Shown here: piece by piece, positions 46,611 through 58,688 of the stretch | Layout: each line of letters opens with the position of its first letter | Numbering within the stretch: position 1 is the first letter of the stretch | From: Irpex lacteus | Taxonomy: Eukaryota; Basidiomycota; Agaricomycetes; Polyporales; Irpicaceae | Assembly: GCA_001986395.2 (NCBI GenBank) | Contig: MQVO02000003.1 | Span: 1,302,001 to 1,366,000 of the forward strand | Length of the DNA: 64,000 bases | Reading direction: 5' to 3' | The notes under the pieces: generated by a model | What the model was told of the DNA's origin: nothing | Databases searched by the model: none | What the model saw: the letters and a program-made list of their open reading frames with translations, nothing else | Position numbers and translations under genes: made by a program

Positions 46611-48490
46611 CGACAGGTAGTGAAGAAGCGGTTCAGGACGAATTGTGCAAGGTACGAGTCAGGTACTTGAAGGAGAAACGCTTGTCTCAGTACCACGTTT
46701 GGGGTTTTCTTGGCGAGATAGTGGGACACTTACGGCGAAACTGGTGCAAGTCTGATGCCACACCGGACGTATTGTATCCGGAGGAACACCTGCTAGCAGG
46801 TCTTTAGCTAGATTAGCAGAGAGGGTTGAGAGCAGTCTGTGGCCAGTGGCGCTCTGATCGCAGTGGAGGGTAATAAGGGGAGGTAAAAGGTCAAACTGAT
46901 TCGCTTGATGGAGCTTCTAATATCGAGAGGAGCTGACGGTGCATTGGTAACTTCGGGTACACATAATACAACAAGAAGCCGCAACACTTCCGCGAGAAAC
47001 CGGACGGGCACACGAATGCCAGATGGTACCTCCCAACGGGGAGGAAACTTGTATTAGAATGCTCGGTGGAACATTTACTCGTTAAGGACCCATATTTGTG
47101 AGGGAGGGCGGTTTGGGATAAGTCACGGCTCCTCGGCAAGACCTTCCAGTTAGGGGATCCCAATCGCAAGATGGCGCTTCTCGCATGTCCGATGAATATT
47201 GCATACGGCCGCGGACTTGAGAGAGGGAAGGGGATGGTGAATTATTCCACCATGCATTCTCCCACTGAATGGGAGAAAGGAAGCCGCGCAGGTACAGAGC
47301 GCCCCTCTCTGATCGGGCATTGACTGTCACGAACGCGTGCTGATTTAGGCTACCTAGAGGTCCGACGACTCGACAGAACTTACGATCGACAGCCAGAGGG
47401 CCTCGAGAGTTTGCGGAAGGTTGAGAGCACCCTCGTTGGGCGTCATGAGCCCGAGAGATGTGATATGGCAGGATGGGGTAGCCAGGGGCTCCGTTGGCCT
47501 CCCGTCTGGCTCTGTTTCTCCATAGAGGATATGTCGAACTCTGCATAGAACGAGAGGCTGGTGCTACCACGCGCAGCTGCATCAGGGCATGGCCGCGACG
47601 CGCGGGTAGCGAGTGAGATGAGGACGTTGACGTGTGGGAGATCAGAACGGGGACCGCCAGCAATTATTTTCCGAGATTCTGTTGGTTGTGCTGATTGTGA
47701 GTTGCGGAATATTGGCGTGTATGAAATCGAACGGAAACTAACTAATTTTCGTTGGGAGGATGAAAGGAACCAGGGATCTCGAGTTGTTGAACGGAGTGGG
47801 TGATCCGGGCAGCGGTCCGGGGAGTTCATCCGTGGCCCCCTTGAGTCCTCGATCAAAGTCAGATCTCCATCCTCGACCCCGAAGCCCACCAGAGTACGTC
47901 ACGAGGAGCAGAGTCCTGAGCGGCCCCTCGCGCGAGTCTGCTGCCTTGTAAGGAAACTCTTGGGTCGACCACGCGACGCCACAATTTGACTGCTTATGGC
48001 AGCACTTGCCATTGTCCTCTCACACTGGCGGACCCGTGACTGCTCGTAGACACCGTTGGTGCACTCCCACCGAGAGTGCAGTCACGTAAGTGCGCGGTGT
48101 CGAGTGGGTCAACAGCCAGCCGCACGCAACTCTCCCACCGCAACGACGGCCTCGGCCGCCTGGGCTCGTAACGAGGTCCCCACGAAGATAAACATCGTGG
48201 AGTAGCCGGGCGGTCGATCATTCAGCACAATTGATGGCGACCTGAACTCTGTCGGTACCGAACACGGGACCGAAACCCGATTTCCATATCTAGGCGATGT
48301 CCTATCTCGAAGCTAAAAGCGAGATTCAAAGACAGCAACGGAGGTCGCACACATCGCCATCGCTGCAATAACCATCTCCAACATTGTCGCTCCCAGGAAC
48401 AAAACACACGCTCCTATTCAATTATACTACATAGGTACCTGGCCATACCACGCGGTAGCATCACTTCCAACTGGGCACCTCCTTCCCACC
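46611..48490. promoter_or_regulatory. Long upstream region of the APSES gene
   Basis: About 1.9 kb. Overlapping minus-strand frames at 47082..47889 are open but lack recognisable features. StuA-type genes are known for long leaders with upstream ORFs, so part of this may be a 5' leader (inference). No separate gene is supported. Confidence 0.4.
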
Positions 48491-50060
48491 TCAAGCCTTG
48501 CCTGATAGCAATGCCTCCCGCACCTCTGCACTCCCAAATCCGCCGCCAGTAGTATAGATCACGTTGCTGAGCTGAAAGCCGTTGAACTGCGATGCAGCGC
48601 AGATCGTGTAGGCTCCCATGTTCTCGAAGGCGAGCCAATCCCCGACCGAGAGGGAACGGGGTAGTTGTGCAACCGGGCACACCACGTCAATCGAATCGCA
48701 TGTTGGGCCCCAAACGCTGCATGCGCAGAGCGGTTCGGATGCTGGGACGTGGAAGGAACCCTTGAGGGATAGCACGTAGGGTTGCGGAGACTGATGATCG
48801 AACATGATGCAATTGAACGCTCCGTACACACCGTCGTTGATGTAGTCTAAGGTTTGACAGCTTAGTTCAGAAATGGTACACCGCGCAGAAAAACTGTAAC
48901 GTACACATCACGCTCGGTTGCCCAGGATCGATGTCTAAGTCGTTGGAGCTACCCTCGGCGGACGGAGGTGCCCTTCGAGCGATGACATTCACAGCCAGAT
49001 TGAAAGCACGCGAAACATAGTAGCGTCCCGGTTCGGCGATGATTCTGATACCATCCCGCACAGGGAAATGCGTCTGAATGGAATCCTTCAGGATGGCAGC
49101 GGCCCGCTCGAAAGTCGCGTCCTCGAAACCTCCTCCGATGTCGAGAAGACTGAAATCGTAACCAGCTGCCTTGCCCATATCGAAAGCCGCGCGAGCACGA
49201 GAGATGGCATCTGAGTAAGAGGTGGAGTCGAAGCAACCACTGCCCACATGGAAGCTAACGCCGATGACGTTGAGGTTCAATTCCTTTGCCTTGGCCAAAA
49301 GAGCAGGAACCGTGACGAGCGGGGCACCATACTTGAGCCCCAGTCTGCACAAAGACTTGGAGTCATCCGTAAGAATGCGCACAACCAACTTCGCCTTGGG
49401 ATGCACGCGCGCTACTTTGTATAGCTCGTCGGTATTGTCGAAGGTCATCATCTCCACACCGGCCTTGGCAGCTTGACGAACAAACGACGAAGGTTTGCAG
49501 GGGTTAGCGAATATAATCCGAGACGGATCCACCCCAAGGGATAACGCTTGAGAAATTTCTCCGTTCGAGGCACAGTCGAATCCAGTTCCCAGCGCTGCCA
49601 AAAGACGCAGAACGTAAGGGTCTGGATTGCACTTCACAGCTGGAAACGCAAACATAATCAGACTATTGGACATGGGCTGCTGCGAGAACAACTTACCGTA
49701 GAAAGGCTCAACCTCCGGCAAAAACGTTTTCCACCTGATATGTTGACGGTACACGTAACTGAGATCAGCTACGAAGAAGGCCTTCTCTGCATCGGGTTCC
49801 CCGTCTGCTGCCATTTCGGCGGCACTCATAACGCCGTTCCGAAGATGAACCTCTGAGTGGCCGTGGTGCACGGGAGGAAGTCCAGGAAGAGCGAAATCCT
49901 CGACGGCATCGCCGGAAGCGGCCGAAGGTGGAACTGTGCTGTTCACAAGCCCATTGTTCGTGGCGGGGGTATCGTATGAAGTCGAGTGAGAGGAAGGAAG
50001 AACAAATTGGGAGTCAAAGTTGACCGGGTTTTGGGAAGTGAGAATCTCAACGGTGGACAT
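48491..50060 (-). CDS. SPE1: Ornithine decarboxylase
   Basis: Three exons: 49697..50060, 48905..49639, 48491..48846 (484 aa, phases close). PLP-dependent fold-III decarboxylase that makes putrescine from ornithine, the first step of polyamine synthesis, in the cytosol. Motifs: FYAVKCNPDP with the PLP Lys124, GTGFDCAS, HVGSGC, LDIGGGF, EPGRYYV, and in the last exon WGPTCDSIDVV with the active-site Cys. The N-terminus (~75 residues, Ser/Pro-rich) is extended, as in other fungal enzymes. The start is the first ATG in frame (MSTVEILTSQ). Intron 1 (57 nt, stop-free, multiple of three) splits the PLP-lysine motif. Antizyme and PEST control is known for the family; I see no clear PEST region. Confidence 0.96.
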
Positions 50061-51030
50061 CGAAGTCGCGGGATCTGTAGAGAATTCGAGCTCTAGTTCC
50101 AAGTCGTGGTAAGGCGGGGTTCCTACGGAAGGAACTTTTGATTTCGTGTATCTGGAGTGAAGTGGTGCTGCCAGTGCAAATGTCGCGGTTATGGTGTATT
50201 TGGATTATAAACCCTAAATTACCGCGCCTACCGCCGCGGTCGGTGAACGAGCCGGGCGGGTTAGGTTACGGTAAATGTGGAGGGCTGTTTCAGTCGATGC
50301 GGGTTTCCTCGCTCCCTGTGCAGCGAGGAAAGTGCTTGAAGGGCGAAGGGTGGCCTGTAGTAAAGAAGGAGACGCGAAGGGAAAAAGTAGGAAGTTGTTA
50401 CTGTTGATCAGTAACGGATATCAGTTGGTCCTGTCAGGGAGGTTCGCCTGGATAGAAGATTTCAGTGAGAGGCCAGCCCAGTACGGCTGAGGAGTAGCAC
50501 GAACCTCGAACTGATGACCACCTATAATGTGGACGAAACGTCAGTATCCTTTCTAACTTCGCGACGCGACTGACAACTCACTCGAGGGTCAACAAACGTA
50601 AGTCGCCGTTTCGAGCCTGGTCAGAAATTGTGGCACAGAGCTGTCTCTGCTGTCGAACACTCGAGTTGCGACAACAGAGGGTACACTGGGTATGGTGGTA
50701 GCACGGGAAAGAGTTCCTTGTCTTGAACGATGGAGGGGGCGACGAGGTATTGTCGAGGAACCGCCGCTCGAAATTTTGCTTTCAGTTACATCGATGGTTT
50801 CCACGTGGCAAACTCATTATGTCACAGCGCAGTCCAGACGCACTGCCCGCCCGCGGGTCTTGTAGACGCCCGCATATCATTGGCGGGTTGGCAGCGCCTC
50901 GTTGATAGAAGCTCACAGCGAAGTGGAGGCGGTGTGCGACATGCGCACACATTACAACACAAAAAATACATGTTCTCCGTAGTTGTACATCGTCCTGCGT
51001 AAGTGGGTAGGATACAGCATTATTTATCAG
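50061..51030. promoter_or_regulatory. Upstream region of ornithine decarboxylase
   Basis: 970 bp between the ODC start and the 3' end of the PTPA gene, both on the minus strand. The region is GC-rich near 50220..50260. No exon is supported. Confidence 0.45.
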
Positions 51031-52608
51031 TCAGCCATGACCCGAAGAGCGCTGTGGCGTATTTGATGTTGTGGGTCCAGAAGTCGACGATGGGTTGCCT
51101 GGAGTTGAATTGGAAGTACGAAGGCTACTGTTGGCAAGTGGACCAAGTGGCAACTTATTCGTGGTAATTGAACTGGTACTTCTCCAGGACTGCGAGTGAG
51201 GTGGCCGAGAGTGCGTGTACGAGTGTCCAGCTGAGGTCTGATGCGAGGAGGCGGCTGGAGAGCCCGCCCATGGCGCAGCAGCTGCCGGTAGAGAGCCAAG
51301 CAATGCAGCACTGAGGGGAGCTGTGGCAGTGTTAGACATAGCCCAAGGCGCTGTAGTCCCCGAAGACAAAGGAACATTCTGTGGTGACGCGTGGGCAGGT
51401 TGCCCAACGGCGCGAGCGGGTGAGGGATCCCATGCTAATAAACCGCCTAAAGGGATGTGCTGCACCACCACTCGTTTTCCGAGAACCTCGGCCTGCGAGG
51501 GTCACTTAGTTTCACAAGAATACGAGCCATACAGCTACTCACATCGTACATCTTGAAGAGTCCTGAGTTCACTTTTGACCAGTGTTGTACTCCCGTCGCG
51601 ATGCTGTATAATTGGGAAGAATGCTCGAAGAAGGGACCCTGCTTTACTTCGAGTATCCGCGATATTGAGAGGAAGTAAAGATTCGTCGGAGGTAATGGCG
51701 GGTGGATTATGGCAGAAACGGGGATCTCCGTTTGGCCTTGTGCGAAGGTCAGACAGCGCACTATTACACCAAGTATGGCCAATTAAGTGTACTGACCTCG
51801 GAGTTGTGCACTACCGAAGATGTATCCCAGAAAGCTATAGTCGTCGAGCCCCCAGACACCATGGCTGCCGGCTGGCTCCAGCTTATAAACATCCTGAAGT
51901 CGCCAGCAAAGCCTGAGGTAACGGACAAATACAATCAGTACGACTTCACGTTCTACCTTAGGCTCGGGCTCAAAGAACCGGATGAGAGTGAGACACAACA
52001 GGAACAGCGCAAACGAAGTCTCGTGGCCAGTCCCGTAATCCATGCGGGTGAAAGACCCGAAGGATGTGAGTAAATATGGCGCCAAGTGGGGTACCACTGA
52101 ATGCATGTGGCCAGGCAACAGGTTGATCAGGAGTCTGTTATGTTCCTAATGAAGTTTGGTTGGTTCAACATGTGCACGAGATCTCCTCCAGTTCACTTAC
52201 GTCTTCCAGTCGCTTCCCCCATGTTCGAAAGGCTAAGTTTCCGAATCGTTGCGGAGTTGATTGCGGTGGAGTTTCATCGATCCACTTGTCCAGTTCATCA
52301 AGTAACGATAGGGTAGCCACGGTGGCCTGTAAGTGTGTTCAGTCCCTCATTCCGGCGTAATTAGCGGGTACGCTAACCTCGCTTTGAGACGGGGGAGACC
52401 ATGGTAGGGTGTATCCCACAACAGATTCGCTTAATCGTCGCAGGAATACGGCAAAGTCTCTATATCCTGTGGTAGTTCGCCATAAATCGAGATCTTCGTC
52501 TGTTCTGATCTTCTGAGTAGGAGTTGAACGTAACTGCGCAACAGCATCGATGGAGATGTGTCTCAGCGACTGGTGACCCGCTTCAGTAGCCGCCATCTGT
52601 TTCCACAT
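51031..52608 (-). CDS. PP2A phosphatase activator (PTPA/Rrd family)
   Basis: Five exons: 52378..52608, 52201..52326, 51797..52145, 51543..51736, 51031..51492 (453 aa, phases close). A peptidyl-prolyl isomerase that reactivates protein phosphatase 2A (yeast Rrd1/Rrd2). Blocks: [98 protein letters not shown] and [11 protein letters not shown]. The C-terminal ~130 residues are Ser/Thr/Pro-rich and go beyond the catalytic core. The start used is MWKQM; an in-frame ATG four codons later (52596) is an alternative. Intron 3 (51737..51796) needs an AAG 3' splice site. The gene is head-to-head with KU70. Confidence 0.94.
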
Positions 52609-53039
52609 GTAACGGAAGTATTTAGGAAGTTCGATGTTCTGGAACGAAGTTGAGTAATTTACCTGTAGATGTGCCTCAGAGATGTGCGAGTTGCGGGACC
52701 GAGACAAAAGAGATAAGGCTGTTATAAGGCACAAACCAAATGTATGAAGCGTGACTGAAAGTGGTAATTGCTGACATGTGGATAAGACTTACTGCAACTC
52801 GATAGCAGCACTGGCAGTTATTGGCGTTATTGGCGTGCCAACAAGGAAATCATCAAGTACAAGAAGTGTAGCGCCCATAAGTCCCAATCAGGTAAGTTGA
52901 CTCACGTGTCGGACGCGACGTGACAGACGCGTCTCAGCAGCCTGAGCAACTTGAAGTCGGACTCGGACGTTGTGTTGTTTTTCTCCTTACCCAATCTTCC
53001 AAGTAACAGGAAGTACCGATAAACCTCGTACATTCTATC
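52609..53039. promoter_or_regulatory. Shared bidirectional promoter of PTPA and KU70
   Basis: Only 431 bp separates the divergent start codons at 52608 (minus) and 53040 (plus). A repeated GTTATTGGCGT/GCGTTATTGG stretch occurs near 52817..52836. Co-regulation is possible but untested. Confidence 0.5.
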
Positions 53040-56000
53040 ATGGCGCCTTACGACGACTGGAACAAGCTCGATGAGGACGACGAGGACGAGCTTCAGGACT
53101 TTTCGGTAATATTACTAAACTCAGGTCTCGCGTTTTCTCCTGTTAACCAATCTATCTCTCCCAGGCTTTTGAAGGGAAAAAAGATGTTATTCTCTTTGCT
53201 ATTGACTGCACCGATACGATGTTTGAACTACGTGATGATCCAAACTATGAGGACGTGAAGACCTCCAACATCATGGTTGCACTCCATGCTGCCATGCAGA
53301 TACAGAAGAAGAAAGTTGTTGTCGGGCCAAACGATTCAGTTGGAGTAATGTTCTTTAACACAGTAAAACTCTTAGCTCGTTTATCAACATTGAACGCCAT
53401 TCACTCCATGATTTGTATCGTTCATAGAGCCGAAGTGGTGACGGGTCGGACCAAGGTTCTGAGGTCAAACGCGGGAATTTTGTTTTTCAGTCCATATCCC
53501 CCATTAGTGCACCGAAAGTTCAAGAACTTATCAAATTGCTGGACGGTGAATGGGAAACATATCCAACCGTTATCCCCCACAATAGTGACAATTTAGCTGC
53601 CCAGATGCGCGAGATGACCCCAACTTGCTCCGAGAGACATTTCCGCCCTCCATGGGAACCGTGTCCCAATGGGAGATGTGTTTACGAGCTGTAATTGGAT
53701 TATGCGCGATGGGTAATGAGACATTCCTTGGATTGCATGGTCGCCAAACTAACAAGTGCATAGTGCTCCCAAAACGGCCACGAAGCGCATATTCCTGATT
53801 ACGGATGAGGACGATCCTAACCCCGGGGCTGGTAGCGAACGCCTCCTTACGTCCGCAAAGACCACATTGATTGTAAGTTCCGAGAAAAGATTGTAGACAC
53901 AGCTCCTACTGATGATTTCCTTCAGGATCTCACCCAGGCAGGGATAACTATTGAGCCTTTCTTCATCAGCACAGACGAGAAGCCATTCGATGTTACGAAG
54001 TTCTACTCCGTATGGCAATGTTCCCTTACTTTACCCCGCAGGTACTCACAACTTTCCTTAGGATGTCCTTATTCAGACTGACATGTCTGAGGATGAAGAT
54101 AGCCCCCCGGGATTCCTCCCAGAATCGGTGGCTATTACCCGAATCGACGACCTCTTAGCACAAATGCGTTTCCATGAGGTACCCAAACGCGCATTATTCA
54201 GTATACCATTTCATCTGGCAGAAGGGTTCACGATAGGCGTCAAAGGGTATGCGCTCGGAAGCATGCACTCATTAGCCAAGTATAACATTAAGATTTGTTT
54301 CAGATACGGTCTGGTGACTGAACAGCGTAAAGGTACTTACAAGTACTTCGTGGACCGTGGAGACGGGATGGAAGTGGTGAACACCCGGACCGATTATGTT
54401 GACAAGGTCTAAGGTCTCCCTTTGTTCCTCGGCCTCTTCTCTGATATCTTCGCATCCTCAGACATCCACGTTACCCGCGAAAAGGGAGGAAATCTTGTAT
54501 GGGATGAGCTTAGGGGACACTGTGAAAGCTGAGACGGTAGACGACGATGACGATGACGGCGACGGCCTTCAAGAAGGCAGCATAGCTCGTGCGGTACCGC
54601 TTAATGCCAAGGTGAGGTCTTCGACTCGGTTTATTCGCATCGGCATTGAATATCACGTAGGTTTTCTACACGGCGGAGGAGATCAAGTCTTTCCGCACGT
54701 TGGGACTTGAACCACGTACGTACGGGCGCCGATCATTTATTTCATGAAGTTTAACTAGCTGTCGGATGCAGAGATCAAGCTCTTGGGGTTCAAGTCCCGT
54801 AAATCACTACGCGCTGAGGATAACGTTAAGCATTCTATCTTCATCTATCCTGACGAAATGGTGCGTATCAACCAGTCCCCGCTCGATCATGGTCGGCTGA
54901 CTCTCTCAATCTTACAACCGGAAGTCCTACTCCGGGAGCAGGCGTACGTTCAGTGCTCTGGTGACAACGATGATCAAGAAGAAAAGAATTGGCCTAGTCC
55001 TCGCTCTGACACGACGGAACGCTACTCCCACGTTCTGTGCAATGGTCCCTCAGGTACGGTCACACAAACCCCTCGAAGTCTCTCCCACAGTTGCATGTCC
55101 GCTCACGGCACATGCTCGCCACCCAACTGATCATTATCCTTATTGACATTTCAATCTTCTAGGCAGAGAAACTTGAGGAAGGTGGCTGGATCGAGCCAGC
55201 TGGGTTCCATCTTATTATCCTGCCATTTGCCGACGATATTCGGGCCGCACCTGAACAAGTACTCTCTGGAGCACGAGGTAAGCTCACATTCTGATGGAAT
55301 TCTGTCCTAAGGAGCCCGTTCTGAAAGCCTATCCCATCTCCGCTCATGCCTAGCGTCAGACGAACTGAAGGATAGGGCGTTTGCGTGGCTGAAAAAGCTG
55401 CAATCGAAAGGGGGAAAGTATCCACCAGACTCGTACCCCAACCCTGGTACGCTAACTGTCAGCTTTACTCTGTTTGTTGGATAATGACGGTTGCCGTTCG
55501 ACATATCTCCGTAGCCCTAGCCTACCACAATGCTCAACTGGAGGCAAGCGCATTCCGCGAAGAATTCGATCCCGAATCGTTTGTGGATTTGACACAACCA
55601 AACTATGAAATTATCCAACAGGTGGGTCTTGTACTCACGCCTGCTTGATCTTATTCAGTCACTGATATTACCTCTTGCATACGTTGTCACCTGTCATTGC
55701 CTCACTGCTGCTGTTATTACAATCTGATACCCATAGCGAGTTGGTCATCTGATCAAAGAGTGGAAGGAAGCGCTTAGAGACGATGAAGCAGCAAATACTG
55801 TAGTGCTTCCTTCGGGACCGACGAAAAGGAAAGCGGTGAGCATCTCACTACCTCGGTCCTTCGGGGATGTTATCATTAGCAGACCCTTTGGTACCAAAGC
55901 AACGGATTATTGACCACACTTCTCATCTTCCTGCCATTGCTGATTCCAGGACTCAACTGTCGACGAAGCAGATCTGCGGAGCAAGTATGAGAATGGAGAA

Positions 56001-56407
56001 CTACCGAAGGTAAGAATGGAACAGGCACATCAGCAGGCTGGAGCAGCCCGCTATCCCGGTTGCCCTCAATTTTCAATGTTCCTTTGCTGACTTCATTCTT
56101 TCTACATGTGCTCTCCAGCTCCGCGTTGATCAGCTTAAGGTGAGTTTTGTCGTCATTGTTACTGTTCGTGGTCTTGTGTCTAGAGCGTGACATCGTGGGG
56201 TATACGGTTGCTCAGGGGAGAGAGGGGAGACAATGGGCGTGCGATTGCAGCTGGGAGCAAAAGGCAAATAGACGAGTATACTAACAGCTGTTTGTCTTCA
56301 CACAGGAATTCTTAAAAAGTACAGGAATGCCTGTGTCGGGGAAGAAGTCCCAACTTATCGAACGCGTTGAAGAATATTTCGACGCACATCCTAAGCCTGC
56401 AGCTTAA
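53040..56407 (+). CDS. KU70: Ku70 (Ku80 partner), with a 1-nt frameshift in exon 4
   Basis: Nineteen exons: 53040..53105, 53165..53362, 53428..53545, 53605..53712, 53764..53872, 53926..54009, 54062..54246, 54304..54406, 54462..54611, 54661..54715, 54772..54860, 54925..55053, 55163..55277, 55354..55446, 55515..55621, 55737..55835, 55950..56009, 56119..56139, 56306..56407 (~663 aa). vWA-like N-domain (VILFAIDCTDTMFE), core (GMSLGDTVKAETV, IKLLGFK, HSIFIYPDEM), C-terminal arm (PPDSYPNP, YHNAQLEA) and SAP domain (LRVDQLKEFLKSTGMPVSGKK). Ku70 binds DNA ends in non-homologous end joining and telomere protection. Within exon 4 the frame changes between LLRETFPPSMG and RVPMGDVFTSC, near 53656..53660. 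One base is missing there relative to the family, and with it all later phases close. Exon 18 is 21 nt. Intron 11 needs an AAG acceptor. Confidence 0.9.
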
Positions 56408-57243
56408 TCACTATATCTCCATCTCCGCTTTCCGCCTCCTTTCCAGTGGAACTCGTGGCTACTGCAAAACTATATTGCGACTCGCTTCAGGTGCTCTATG
56501 ATTGTCTGAGCTGCAAATACGTCCAATACAGAAGTCCTTGGCTCGCACGAACATACGCACGACTTCAAGACCACGCTTCACACGCATACAAGTCCACCGT
56601 GATCTCGAGGACGGCAGAAACGTATATGCTCGGTGCCGAGTGAAGTTTAGCTTGTAACTGTCTGTGTATATCTTCTCTTCTCGTCGTTGCTCCCATTCCA
56701 CTGGTGTATTCCCACGCACCTATCTCCCGAGCACTGTAACCTTGACTGCATGAGCAATCATTACCCCATTGGATATTGTTGCTTGTTACTGACGTATTAC
56801 ATTGGGCTATATCAGGTGCTAGGTGAAACTGGTTACTAAGTTCTCTAGATTTATGAGTTGATATACTTATCGGCTATTAGCGCAAGGAAGTACCAGGCTT
56901 CAGGCTGCCGCAGTCGGCTGACTTCAGTCTCTATTCATAGTATTATTCCTCTCAGGCCAATATCAGCATGTTGCGCTAGTCTTACCGTTTAAACCGGCAT
57001 CCTGTATTTGATGCGTATGCGTGGCCACATTCCCGCCATCAGTCGGTACGGTAATGCTCCTTTTCTCGCGGTGCAGGATTAGCGCTGTAAATTATCAGAT
57101 AACGGGTTCACCCGAATTGCGCGATGTGGGATGATCAATTCGGGTATTACGAGTCGACCACCTTAGTCAGTTGCCCGACTCTCGCTCAAGCTACCATCTG
57201 CGCTGTCTCATCGCATACAACCCCACATCCCACTTCGTGAACG
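56408..57243. other. Intergenic, no gene seen
   Basis: 836 bp between KU70 and the glutaredoxin gene, both on the plus strand. Only short frames; no known element recognised. Confidence 0.45.
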
Positions 57244-58083
57244 ATGTCGAACCCTCCGAATGCCGTCGCGGCCACTTCGCCCGAACATTTCCAGAGTATC
57301 CTGTCTCAAGACTTGCAGAGGGTGTCGCTCATCAACTTCTGGGCACCTTGGGCCGCACCATGTGCGCAGATGAATGAGGTTGTGCTAGAGCTTGCGAAGA
57401 GGTACCCTCAGCTGTTGGTCGTTTCGGTAAGGTGCTCCGTGGATGCTGGGAACTTGACTAACTCTTGCATGACAAGGTGGACGCAGAGCAGCAGGAGGAT
57501 ATTTCGGAGTCATTCAATGTCGAGTCAGTACCGACCTTCGTCATCCTACAAGTGCGTACGGGCTGTATTCTGCGTGATTAATTTTCAACTAACACACTAT
57601 ATCAATTAGGGACACACTCTCCTCGGCAGAATAGCTGGTGCAGATGCTGCTGCATTGACTGATGCTATCGCGAAACACACAACCACACCTTCTTCCGTCA
57701 ATCCACAATCTCACACTGAGAAGGCTCCAGCAGCACCAATAGACACCTCGGCAGAGAAGGCAGAGTCCGAGGCACAACTCGATGATCGCTGTCGCAGCAT
57801 CATGGCTCAGAGCCGAGTCGTCTTATTCATGAAAGGGGAGCCGGATGCACCTCGATGTGGATTCTCTCGCAAGATTGTAGCTCTGCTTCGAGACCAGGGT
57901 GTAGAATTCACCCATTTTGACATTCTGGGGGACGAGAGCGTTCGAGCTCGGCTGAAGACTTTGAACGACTGGCCGACCTTCCCACAACTTATCGTCAACG
58001 GAGAGTTCGTAGGCGGATTGGATATCGTGCAGGAGATGGTCGAAAATGGCGAGTTCGATGATGTTGTGAAAGTGCATGCTTAG
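57244..58083 (+). CDS. GRX4: Monothiol glutaredoxin Grx3/Grx4 type
   Basis: Three exons: 57244..57426, 57477..57551, 57610..58083 (243 aa, phases close). An N-terminal thioredoxin-like domain has WAAPC (Cys40) instead of WCGPC. It includes FNVESVPTFVILQ and LLGRIAGADA. A Glu/Ala linker leads to one monothiol Grx domain with KGEPDAPRCGFSRK (CGFS, Cys169), TFPQLIVNGEFVGG and DIVQEM. Trx-Grx proteins bind a [2Fe-2S] cluster with glutathione and control iron-responsive transcription in yeasts. The number and order of domains fit Grx3/4; yeast Grx3 and Grx4 cannot be told apart, so the symbol is approximate. Intron 1 needs an AAG 3' splice site to restore VDAEQQEDIS. Confidence 0.94.
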
Positions 58084-58688
58084 TCTGTGCGTCCGTGTTT
58101 GTCTTTGCTCTGCTATCCCGGTTCTACTTGTTTTAGACGTCTCTGTTCCGACCCTTCTAATTTTGTTGTCATAACTGGAATCATTTTTTCACTGGTATGC
58201 TGCTGCGGTAATGGCCAATTGACTCTTACATAGTCGATTCAAGTGTTGAACGCTGAATCGTGACGTGGCCGGCACGTCGTGTACACGAGGATGAACTCTG
58301 GACGATAATGGCGCTCGCGCCACCAAGTCCCGACGCTCTGTATATGGAAATACCGCCGCAGGCGGTGATATATATATCCCGGCGCCCTTTGTGTGCTACC
58401 CAGAACCAGCCGTGTATCGATTCCCTTAACTTCAGAGAACATATTCTGTGCGCGCATGTCTTTCAGTATGTACCAGAAGTACTGATATTACGTCATTCAT
58501 ACGCGTTGCTAAGCAAAGTTAGTGAAAATGACTAGAATCTTCTTGAGCATGCACGACAATGCCTCGCGTAGTTCACGAGGTACTATACATGCTCGCTTTC
58601 ATTGGGCGGTAATTCAGGCTTACTTCTTGCTCTTGTCTTGTTCAGACGCATTGTGATCTTGCCCAACAGGAGTCCATACTTGACCATC
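58084..58688. other. Intergenic, small GC hairpin
   Basis: 605 bp between two plus-strand genes. ACCGCC...GGCGGT can form a 6-bp stem near 58351..58366, followed by TATATATA. No gene. Confidence 0.45.

Noticed and set aside
47082..47889. Two overlapping minus-strand frames of 148-193 codons
   Set aside because: No motif and no splice link to neighbours; more likely leader or promoter of the APSES gene.
51737..51796. Alternative acceptor TAG in PTPA intron 3 that also keeps frame
   Set aside because: It would make a 36-nt intron, too short for this genome; the AAG site gives 60 nt and the expected protein.
54783..54800. GGGTTCAAGTCCCG, like a tRNA T-arm
   Set aside because: It lies within a KU70 exon coding LLGFKSRK, and no acceptor stem or D-arm surrounds it.
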